Source of the DNA: an uncultured Bermanella sp.
GTDB lineage: Bacteria > Pseudomonadota > Gammaproteobacteria > Pseudomonadales > Oceanobacteraceae
Length of the DNA: 9,107 bases
Direction of reading: 5' to 3'
NCBI GenBank assembly: GCA_913054445.1
Contig: CAJXIK010000068.1
Coordinates: forward strand, 1-9,107
Positions 1-5,511 of the stretch are shown piece after piece. The notes under the pieces are model-generated. The model searched no databases, had not been told where the DNA came from, and saw only the letters and a program-made list of their open reading frames with translations. The translations under genes were made by a program, and so were the position numbers. The stretch's first letter is position 1; each line of letters begins with the position of its first letter.

Positions 1-31
1 TTGACCATTAATTACCGAGCAAGGACAAACC
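1..31 (+). promoter_or_regulatory. pdxJ leader with ribosome binding site
   Basis: This short stretch precedes the GTG start of pdxJ. AAGGA at 21-25 lies six bases before the GTG at 32, a good Shine-Dalgarno spacing, and it supports that start. In many gammaproteobacteria recO lies directly upstream of pdxJ, and a TGA at 2-4 or TAA at 9-11 could be its stop. Too little sequence is present to identify any upstream gene. Confidence 0.6.
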
Positions 32-778
32 GTGAAAGCCACCAATCGTGTTTTATTAGGCGTTAACATCGATCACATCGCCACCCTGCGTCAGGCCCGT
101 GGCACGCGTTATCCCGATCCCGTACAGGCGGCGTTACTGGCAGAAGAAGCAGGTGCCGATGGCATCACCCTGCACCTGCGCGAAGATCGCCGCCATATTC
201 AAGATCGTGATGTGTATCTGTTAAACGACATGCTCAACACGCGCATGAATTTAGAGATGGCGGTGACCGCAGAGATGGTGGAAATTGCCATGCAGGTCAA
301 GCCGGCCTGCGTGTGTTTGGTACCGGAAAAACGTGAAGAACTCACCACCGAGGGGGGCTTAAATGTGCTGGCCAACGAGGCGGCCATAAAGTCGGCCTGT
401 GCACAGTTGGCCAGCGTCAACGCCGAGGTGTCTTTGTTCATCGATGCCGACAAGCAGCAAATCGATGCCAGCGTACGCTGCGGTGCCCCGGTTATTGAAA
501 TCCATACCGGTCACTATGCCGATGCTAAGACCCCGCAAGCGCAACAACAAGAGCTGGCTAAAATAGCGGCTGGGGTCGCCTACGCCCGGGAGCTGGGTTT
601 GATTGTCAACGCGGGCCACGGTTTGCATTATCACAACACCGAGGCCATCGCCGCCATTGTGGGTATTAACGAATTAAATATCGGTCATAGCATTATTGCC
701 CACGCCGCCTTTGTGGGCTTGAAGACGGCGGTGCAAGAGATGCGTCAGCTAATAACCTTGGCCTCTCCTCAGGAATAA
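32..778 (+). CDS. pdxJ: Pyridoxine 5'-phosphate synthase PdxJ
   Basis: PdxJ is the cytoplasmic enzyme that condenses 1-deoxy-D-xylulose 5-phosphate with 3-amino-2-oxopropyl phosphate to give pyridoxine 5'-phosphate, the closing ring-forming step of the DXP-dependent vitamin B6 route. The 248-residue product has normal family length (about 243 in E. coli) and shows the family motifs along the whole TIM barrel. These are GVNIDHIATLRQARGT (10-25), HLREDRRHI (48-56), RMNLEMAVT (71-79), VSLFIDAD (133-140), EIHTGHYADAK (156-166), VNAGHGLHYHN (192-202) and ELNIGHSII (214-222). By alignment from memory with the E. coli enzyme, His48, Glu75 and His196 correspond to active-site His45, Glu72 and His193. 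The start is GTG with AAGGA six bases upstream. The acpS ATG follows the TAA after one base, so the two genes form an operon. Nothing is missing or odd. Confidence 0.98.
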   Translation: MKATNRVLLGVNIDHIATLRQARGTRYPDPVQAALLAEEAGADGITLHLREDRRHIQDRDVYLLNDMLNTRMNLEMAVTAEMVEIAMQVKPACVCLVPEKREELTTEGGLNVLANEAAIKSACAQLASVNAEVSLFIDADKQQIDASVRCGAPVIEIHTGHYADAKTPQAQQQELAKIAAGVAYARELGLIVNAGHGLHYHNTEAIAAIVGINELNIGHSIIAHAAFVGLKTAVQEMRQLITLASPQE

Positions 779-779
779 C

Positions 780-1163
780 ATGAGCATAGGCATCGGCACC
801 GACATCATCGAAATAGAGCGTATTGGGCAAACCCTGTCTCGCCAAGGGGATAAGCTCGTGCGGCGCATCCTCGTGCCCAATGAGCGTGCGCAGTTTGCGA
901 GCCTCAACAACCAGACGCTAAAGGTCGCGTTTCTAGCTAAGCGCTGGTGCGCCAAGGAAGCCATCGCTAAGGCCTTGGGCACAGGTATCGCTAAGGGGGT
1001 GGGGTTTCAGGAAATTGAAATTAGCCATGATGCGCTGGGGGCCCCGCAGGTGCTGCTGCACGCTGGGGCGCTCACTCGCCTGCACGCCATCGGTGCGCAT
1101 AAGGCCTTAATTAGTATCAGCGATGAGCGTCAGTTTGCGGTGGCGTTTTGCACGGTTTCTTAG
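780..1163 (+). CDS. acpS: Holo-[acyl-carrier-protein] synthase AcpS
   Basis: AcpS transfers the 4'-phosphopantetheine arm of coenzyme A to the conserved serine of apo-acyl carrier protein, activating it for fatty-acid synthesis. The enzyme is cytoplasmic and normally trimeric. The 127-residue product matches the family length (about 126). It has the N-terminal GIGTDIIEIERI motif, where Asp8 is the expected magnesium ligand, and the FLAKRWCAKEAIAKALGTGI block, where Glu60 is the second expected ligand. The C-terminal ISISDERQFAVAFC segment is also family-typical. Trp-Cys in KRWCAKEA is a small departure from the usual Phe-Ala/Val and spares the expected catalytic residues. AGGA at 771-774, inside the end of pdxJ, lies five bases before the ATG, and the pdxJ stop is one base upstream, which points to translational coupling. 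The gene ends 28 bases from the converging gacS stop. Confidence 0.96.
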   Translation: MSIGIGTDIIEIERIGQTLSRQGDKLVRRILVPNERAQFASLNNQTLKVAFLAKRWCAKEAIAKALGTGIAKGVGFQEIEISHDALGAPQVLLHAGALTRLHAIGAHKALISISDERQFAVAFCTVS

Positions 1164-1184
1164 CGCGACACAGGTGATGGCCCT

Positions 1185-1207
1185 GTTGGCGTTAGTCTAA
1201 CGCCAGC
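1185..1207. repeat. Inverted repeat between converging acpS and gacS
   Basis: TGGCGTTA (1187-1194) and TAACGCCA (1198-1205) form a perfect 8-bp stem with a three-base loop. A G-C pair (1185/1207) and a possible wobble pair (1186/1206) extend it. The gacS stop codon lies in the left arm. In transcripts of either strand it would fold just after acpS or across the gacS terminus, so it may act as a two-way transcription end point or 3' stabiliser. No clear T-tract follows on either side, so I do not call it a canonical intrinsic terminator. A weaker ACAGG/CCTGT pair lies just upstream, around 1170-1186. Confidence 0.5.
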
Positions 1208-3996
1208 TCATCTAACTGCTCTAGCCATTGGCTTTGCTGGTGCCAGTTCAAGACCTGCTCTATGGCTTGCAATAGGGTTTGCTGGCGCTCTGGCCAGCGC
1301 TCTGCGCCGGTTTTTAAGCAGGTTTCGGCGTCTTCCAAAGCCTGGCGCAGGGTCTCTGCCCCCACGTACTTACATAGGCCGTGGGCCTTGTGTACCGCCT
1401 CCATTAGGCTTTGGCCGACATCGCCGCTCACCTGTTCTTGCAAGCTTGTCACTTCGTTAATTAAGCCCAGCAGCATGGTTCTGGCCAGCTGCGTGTTACC
1501 ACCTGCCAGCCTGAGACAAGACTCCCAATCCACCACTAGGGGAGTATCTCCCTGGGGGGCGCGAGGGTGAACCTGCTGGCTAGAGGTGATTTCCTGAGTA
1601 GAGGGTATTTGGTGGCTGGCACTGGCATAGTTGGTCTGCGCCGGATTTTGAAACTGGGTCCACTTCATGAGGGTGTGCACCAGCTGTGTATCACCGAGGG
1701 GTTTTGTCAGGTAGTCATCGAAGCCGCTTTGCAATAACCGCTTACGTTCACTGGGCAATGCGTGGGCAGTGAGGGCCACCAGCGGGGTGTGCATGTTTAA
1801 GCCATGCTGGCGGATTTTCTCGGTGGCCTTTATGCCGTCTAAATCTGGCATTTGAATGTCCATGAAGATCAAATCAAACTTCTCGCTGCTAGCCTGTGCC
1901 ACCGCCTCTATTCCGCCCCGAGCGGTCACCACGTTCACATGCAGTTCCTGTAGCCATGTGCTTAATAATTCAAGGTTGGGCGCGTTGTCGTCCACCGCTA
2001 ATACATCGAGCTGAATCTGGGGGAGTGCAAGCGGATTCTGTTGCTTGCCCTCTTGTTGAGTGCCCCCTAAGAGTTCGTGTACCCACTGGCTTAGGCACCT
2101 AAAGGATACTGGGTATACGAGGTTAAATTCCAGCTGGTGAGTTTGTAAGGTGGAAAGGTGGTGGCTGTCGTTGTTGGGCAATAAGGCCACCACGTGAGTG
2201 TCCCGTTTTAAGACCTGTATGCTGTCGCGGCAGGTTTTGTCATCCACCTCTAGCAAACACAGAGCAGCGGCCGACTCCCGTTGAGCCGCCATGAGTGCGT
2301 CTAGTTGAGTAAAGACACTTACCTTGAACCCTAGGCTAGTGAGTTGATGCTGTAGTGCTTGGCGCGTGTTCTGCCAATGGCACAGCAGATAGGCGCGTTG
2401 TTGATACCAAGGGGCATCACTGTAGTCATCCTCTTCGGCACTGTACACCTCAAATTTACCCGTGAACCAGAATTCTGAGCCTTCACCGTATTGGCTGTTG
2501 AAGCCAATGTCACCCTGCATGTGCTCCACCAGATACCTGCTGATCACTAAGCCTAAACCGGTGCCGCCATAGCGACGGGTGGTGGAGGTATCGGCCTGGC
2601 TGAAGGCCTTAAACAGGTTTTTTTGCTGCTCGTCATTCAAGCCAACGCCGCTATCTGTGATGGTCACCTTGAGTGCCACCTTTTGCTGGATGTGCTCTTC
2701 CAGCATGATGCGCACGATCACCGAGCCGCTGTGGGTAAACTTAATGGCGTTGCTCACTAGGTTGGTCAGTACCTGTTTGATGCGGGTGGCGTCGGCCATG
2801 ATCTCGGTGGGCACATCCTGATACACCAGAACCGCCAGTTCTAGGTCCTTCTTGTGGGCCTCTGGGGCGAGCATAGTGAGGACTTCATCGGCGATATCGC
2901 GAATGTGCACGGGGGCATTGTCGAGCACAAGCTTACCCGCTTCAATCTTGGAAAAGTCCAATATGTCATTGATGATGGTCAATAGGCTGGAAGATGAGGA
3001 CTCTATGGTATTTAGGTATTCCTGCTGGCGTTTGTTGAGGCGGCTATTCTTCAGCAGCTTGCTAAACCCCAGTATGCCGTTGAGGGGGGTGCGAATCTCA
3101 TGGCTCATGTTGGCCAAGAATTTCGATTTAGTATTGCTGGATTCCAGTGCCGAGCGCCGGGCCAGGTTTAGTTCGATGTTCTGTACTTCCATGGCCTCTA
3201 GCGTTTCTTTTAAATCCTGCGTGGCCTGCTCTATGTTATTTTTCAGCTCCCTCTGAGCGCGATGCAGGCTCGCCGCCATGGAGTTAATACCTAGGGCTAG
3301 ACCACTAAACTCGTCATGGTCGGTGAGTTGAATGCGGGCATCTAGGTTGCCCATTTCTAGCTGCTCCAATGTGGCCGCCACCTGTTGCAGTGGTTGAATG
3401 ATGCGGCGGCTGGCGCGATAGGCCAGGTAGAGGGCCAACCCGCACACGGCCAGCACCAGCAATAGGCTCGTGAGCAGAACCTGGTACTGCCTCACCTGAC
3501 TGGCGGCGGTGTTAAATTCTAGCTCGAGCCAACCTAGTATATGAACGTTGAGGGTGTCTGTTGGGGCGAAAATGGGGGCCCGCACGCGCACACTGTTGGC
3601 GCTGCGAAACCTGTGTACCCGTTGCTCGATCACGCGCGTAGAAATTGGCGGTAGCATGTTGGGCCCCACTTGTACCATGGGCGCTTGCGTGGGGGTTAAC
3701 AACGCCATGCTGCGCAATTGCGGTAAGTCTAAATACACATGCAGCGCGTCTTGTAACGCGCGGCTGCTCGCAGTGGGCAGGGCATGGGAAATTTGCTCAA
3801 TACCCTGCTGCTGAATTAGGCTCGCTAGGTGCATGGCCAGTTGCCGACTGAGCAGCGTCGCCTGTTGCGTATCCTGTTGCTTGAGCAGGGTCTGCTGCTG
3901 GTAGTTGAAGTAGCCTGCCAGCAATGCCGCACAGATCAGGCAGGGCAGCAGGATAATCAGCAAAAGACGTTTTTGGCTGCGACGGTCTTTATTCAT
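1192..3996 (-). CDS. gacS: GacS/BarA-type hybrid sensor histidine kinase
   Basis: This is an inner-membrane tripartite kinase of the GacS/BarA family, which normally phosphorylates the response regulator GacA/UvrY and so drives the small RNAs that titrate CsrA/RsmA. GacA is not in this window. With the chosen start the protein has 934 residues, near BarA and GacS (about 920). Domains in order: first membrane helix (about 11-30), periplasmic sensor (31-172), second helix (173-193), HAMP (194-246), a dimerisation/phosphoacceptor domain with SHEIRTPLNG (His299), and an ATPase domain with Asn416, DSGVGL (Asp448) and GTGLGL (from 478). A degenerate receiver (about 531-645) follows, then a true receiver with Asp669-Asp670, phosphoacceptor Asp713 and Lys765, and a C-terminal HPt with HGLCKYVG (His872). 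The ATG at 3996 is chosen because MNKDRRSQKRLLLI aligns with the GacS N-terminus. Upstream in-frame ATGs at 4026 and 4071 would add 10 or 25 residues. None of the three has a strong Shine-Dalgarno. Confidence 0.93.
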   Translation of the reverse strand: MNKDRRSQKRLLLIILLPCLICAALLAGYFNYQQQTLLKQQDTQQATLLSRQLAMHLASLIQQQGIEQISHALPTASSRALQDALHVYLDLPQLRSMALLTPTQAPMVQVGPNMLPPISTRVIEQRVHRFRSANSVRVRAPIFAPTDTLNVHILGWLELEFNTAASQVRQYQVLLTSLLLVLAVCGLALYLAYRASRRIIQPLQQVAATLEQLEMGNLDARIQLTDHDEFSGLALGINSMAASLHRAQRELKNNIEQATQDLKETLEAMEVQNIELNLARRSALESSNTKSKFLANMSHEIRTPLNGILGFSKLLKNSRLNKRQQEYLNTIESSSSSLLTIINDILDFSKIEAGKLVLDNAPVHIRDIADEVLTMLAPEAHKKDLELAVLVYQDVPTEIMADATRIKQVLTNLVSNAIKFTHSGSVIVRIMLEEHIQQKVALKVTITDSGVGLNDEQQKNLFKAFSQADTSTTRRYGGTGLGLVISRYLVEHMQGDIGFNSQYGEGSEFWFTGKFEVYSAEEDDYSDAPWYQQRAYLLCHWQNTRQALQHQLTSLGFKVSVFTQLDALMAAQRESAAALCLLEVDDKTCRDSIQVLKRDTHVVALLPNNDSHHLSTLQTHQLEFNLVYPVSFRCLSQWVHELLGGTQQEGKQQNPLALPQIQLDVLAVDDNAPNLELLSTWLQELHVNVVTARGGIEAVAQASSEKFDLIFMDIQMPDLDGIKATEKIRQHGLNMHTPLVALTAHALPSERKRLLQSGFDDYLTKPLGDTQLVHTLMKWTQFQNPAQTNYASASHQIPSTQEITSSQQVHPRAPQGDTPLVVDWESCLRLAGGNTQLARTMLLGLINEVTSLQEQVSGDVGQSLMEAVHKAHGLCKYVGAETLRQALEDAETCLKTGAERWPERQQTLLQAIEQVLNWHQQSQWLEQLDELALD

Positions 3997-4107
3997 AGTC
4001 TGCTTATGGGCTGGGTGAGGAAGCATTCTAGCATTAAAAGCCAAGGCGGAATCTACCGAGCGCACATTCATGGCTTTTGCTATATGGAAATGACCTTTAG
4101 ATATTAC

Positions 4108-4132
4108 TAATGCCCGAGTGAAACGGGTATTA
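4108..4132. promoter_or_regulatory. Inverted repeat in the gacS-cysM divergent control region
   Basis: TAATGCCCG (4108-4116) and CGGGTATTA (4124-4132) form a 9-bp stem with one G-U type pair and a 7-base loop, in the middle of the AT-rich region from which gacS (leftward) and cysM (rightward) are read. It could be an operator for a dimeric regulator or a structured leader. No T-run follows it, so it is not a typical terminator. A TATTAT hexamer (4128-4133) resembles a -10 box for cysM and overlaps the right arm, but no good -35 stands at the right distance. The regulator, if any, cannot be named. Confidence 0.4.
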
Positions 4133-4163
4133 TTGGATTAATTAGTTATAACAAAGTGAAAAT

Positions 4164-5060
4164 ATGATGGAATTCCCCACTATTGCCGACTTCGTGGGTG
4201 GCACCCCGCTGGTGCGTTTGCAGCGCTTGGGCACTCATACCAGTAATACCATACTGCTGAAGCTAGAAGGCAATAACCCGGCGGGCTCGGTCAAGGATCG
4301 CCCCGCCTTGAGCATGATCAATCGCGCCGAATTAAAAGGCGCTATCCAACCCGGAGACACCCTCATAGAAGCCACCAGTGGCAACACCGGCATTGCCCTG
4401 GCCATGGTGGCGGCGATTAAGGGTTACAACATGGTGTTAATCATGCCGGACAACCTCAGCATGGAGCGCCGTTGGGCCATGGAGGCCTACGGTGCGCAGC
4501 TGATCTTGGTCACCAAAGAGCAGGGCATGGAATACGCCCGCGACCTAGCGCTAGAGATGCAAGCCGAGGGCAAGGGGGTGGTGCTGGACCAGTTTTCCAA
4601 TGGCGATAACCCCATAGCGCATTACGAGGGCACGGGCCCTGAAATCTGGCGGGATACCCAGGGTAAGGTGACGCACTTCGTGAGTGCCATGGGCACCACG
4701 GGGACGATCATGGGCACCAGCATGTTCCTTAAAGAAAAAAACCCGCAGATTCAAATAGTGGGCTTGCAGCCCGCAGACGGGGCCTCTATTGCCGGCATTC
4801 GCCGTTGGCCTGAGGCGTATTTACCCAGTATTTACGATGCCAAGCGGGTGGATAGTGTCTTGGACATAGAGCAGCAGGCGGCCGAAACCACCATGCGCAG
4901 GCTCGCCCGTGAGGAGGGCATATTTTGCGGTGTCAGTTCCGGTGGTGCGGTGGCGGGGGCGTTGCAGCTCAATGAGGAGCTAGAGAACGCCGTCATCGTG
5001 ACCATCATCTGCGATCGCGGTGATCGATATTTATCCACCGGCATTTACAATCAAGATTAA
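4164..5060 (+). CDS. cysM: O-acetylserine sulfhydrylase B (cysteine synthase CysM)
   Basis: CysM is a cytoplasmic pyridoxal-phosphate enzyme of fold type II. It makes cysteine from O-acetylserine and sulfide, and the B isozyme can also use thiosulfate to give S-sulfocysteine. The 298-residue protein is close to the E. coli length (303). NNPAGSVKDRPA (37-48) carries the Schiff-base lysine Lys44, TSGNTG (71-76) is the substrate loop, and GTTGT (177-181) binds the cofactor phosphate. GVSSGGA (256-262) holds the serine expected near the pyridine nitrogen. GIRRWPEAYLPSIYD (211-225) and CDRGDRYLSTG (283-293) are typical of CysM and separate it from CysK. Two ATG codons stand in tandem at 4164 and 4167, and either could start the protein. 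The ribosome site (AAAGTGAAA) is weak. The gene is divergent from gacS. A MITE-like element begins 14 bases past the stop codon, and the coding region is intact. Confidence 0.97.
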   Translation: MMEFPTIADFVGGTPLVRLQRLGTHTSNTILLKLEGNNPAGSVKDRPALSMINRAELKGAIQPGDTLIEATSGNTGIALAMVAAIKGYNMVLIMPDNLSMERRWAMEAYGAQLILVTKEQGMEYARDLALEMQAEGKGVVLDQFSNGDNPIAHYEGTGPEIWRDTQGKVTHFVSAMGTTGTIMGTSMFLKEKNPQIQIVGLQPADGASIAGIRRWPEAYLPSIYDAKRVDSVLDIEQQAAETTMRRLAREEGIFCGVSSGGAVAGALQLNEELENAVIVTIICDRGDRYLSTGIYNQD

Positions 5061-5062
5061 GC

Positions 5063-5074
5063 AGCAATAAATAC
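5063..5074. repeat. Left copy of 12-bp target-site duplication
   Basis: AGCAATAAATAC at 5063-5074 is repeated exactly at 5351-5362, directly abutting the two ends of the terminal inverted repeats. The bases next to each copy differ, so the duplication is exactly 12 bp. This is the expected mark of transposition at a staggered cut, and its perfection suggests that the insertion is not ancient. Confidence 0.88.
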
Positions 5075-5188
5075 AGGGCAATCGCATTAAAATTAAAGTC
5101 GTACCATTGCACTCCCCACCATTCCAAGCTCAAACTTTACAGCCTGCGATGCCTTCAATAATTGATACTTCGCGGTCACGCGGGTTTA

Positions 5189-5300
5189 GATCAAGGTTGG
5201 GTTTAGTGCTTTTTTAGGGTGTTTGAGGCATGGATGCCGAGGTAAGCCCTCATGGATGAGTTCACGGCGACCTAAAAAAGCACTAAACCCAACTTTGATC
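5189..5300. repeat. Large internal hairpin of the mobile element
   Basis: Two 30-bp arms, 5189-5218 and 5271-5300, are reverse complements with a single mismatch (GGTT against AGTT in the same reading), and both end in GATC on the outside. The left arm contains a run of six T (5210-5215), matched by six A in the right arm. The loop (5219-5270, 52 bases) holds two small palindromes built on CATGGATG. No coding potential is visible. This may be a repeat family of its own nested inside the outer element, because no duplication marks its edges. It could equally be an integral part of the MITE. Confidence 0.85.
5227..5260. repeat. Two CAT-GG-ATG mini-palindromes in the hairpin loop
   Basis: GGCATGGATGCC (5227-5238) and CTCATGGATGAG (5249-5260) each read as five-base arms around a central GG. 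They share the core CATGGATG, while the outer two bases of each arm differ but still pair (GG/CC and CT/AG). The paired changes mean that the arms stay complementary in both copies, which hints that folding or protein binding matters. They lie 10 bases apart in the loop of the larger inverted repeat. Confidence 0.7.
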
Positions 5301-5350
5301 AGGCGGACTCCACAGATTGCCCCTTGTGCTTATTTTAATGCGATTGCCCT

Positions 5351-5362
5351 AGCAATAAATAC
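5351..5362. repeat. Right copy of 12-bp target-site duplication
   Basis: This second exact copy of AGCAATAAATAC directly follows the right terminal inverted repeat. Removing the element plus one copy (288 bp) would restore a short spacer between the cysM stop codon and the hairpin at 5420. Confidence 0.88.
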
Positions 5363-5419
5363 CCCAGCGGCGCTTAATAAGGCCTATTTTGGCTAAATAT
5401 CACTTGAAATTCTGCCAGT

Positions 5420-5450
5420 TGGGGCCATATTAGGCCCCATCTTATTGTCG
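5420..5450 (+). terminator. Probable rho-independent terminator of cysM
   Basis: TGGGGCC (5420-5426) and GGCCCCA (5433-5439) form a perfect 7-bp GC-rich stem with a six-base loop, followed by TCTTATTGT, a modest T-rich tail. On the plus strand it would end cysM transcripts. Without the inserted element it would stand about 71 bases after the cysM stop codon, an ordinary terminator distance. The weak T-tract keeps confidence moderate. On the minus strand no T-run follows. Confidence 0.55.
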
Positions 5451-5454
5451 CCAG

Positions 5455-5511
5455 TCCCATCACCCTATGGGAGCCTTCGGCACAATAAATTTGCAGTGGA
5501 GTTGGATAGTA
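5455..5511 (+). promoter_or_regulatory. rlmD leader: hairpin and ribosome binding site
   Basis: TCCCAT (5455-5460) and ATGGGA (5467-5472) can form a 6-bp stem. It would bury an in-frame upstream ATG at 5467, which has no Shine-Dalgarno. GGAG at 5498-5501 stands ten bases before the ATG at 5512 and is the site that decides the rlmD start. I see no convincing promoter hexamer pair between 5363 and 5511, so the rlmD promoter is not assigned. Confidence 0.45.

Larger units (their letters stand above)
5075..5350. mobile_element. MITE-like non-autonomous element, 276 bp
   Basis: The element is bounded by perfect 19-bp terminal inverted repeats, AGGGCAATCGCATTAAAAT (5075-5093) and its reverse complement (5332-5350), with a 12-bp direct repeat on each side. 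No plausible reading frame lies inside, so it would need a transposase supplied elsewhere. The interior is asymmetric: about 95 bases of unique sequence follow the left end, a large hairpin occupies 5189-5300, and about 31 bases precede the right end. A duplication of about 10-13 bp is known for the IS4 group, so an IS4-like parent is one possibility. I cannot confirm that from the termini alone. It lies between cysM and rlmD and disrupts neither reading frame. Confidence 0.85.

Noticed and set aside
2852..3256. A 134-codon plus-strand frame opposite the gacS kinase core.
   Set aside because: It is antisense to the phosphoacceptor and HAMP-linker coding region and its product resembles nothing known. 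It is a mirror of the gacS frame.
4147..4152. TATAAC as a cysM -10 box.
   Set aside because: It is only 11 bases before the ATG and has no suitable -35 hexamer, so it would give an almost leaderless transcript.
5075..5350. The cysM-rlmD repeat region considered as a CRISPR array, integron attC site or riboswitch.
   Set aside because: There are no regularly spaced direct repeats with unique spacers and no attC core sites. The terminal inverted repeats with a flanking 12-bp duplication are explained far better by transposition.
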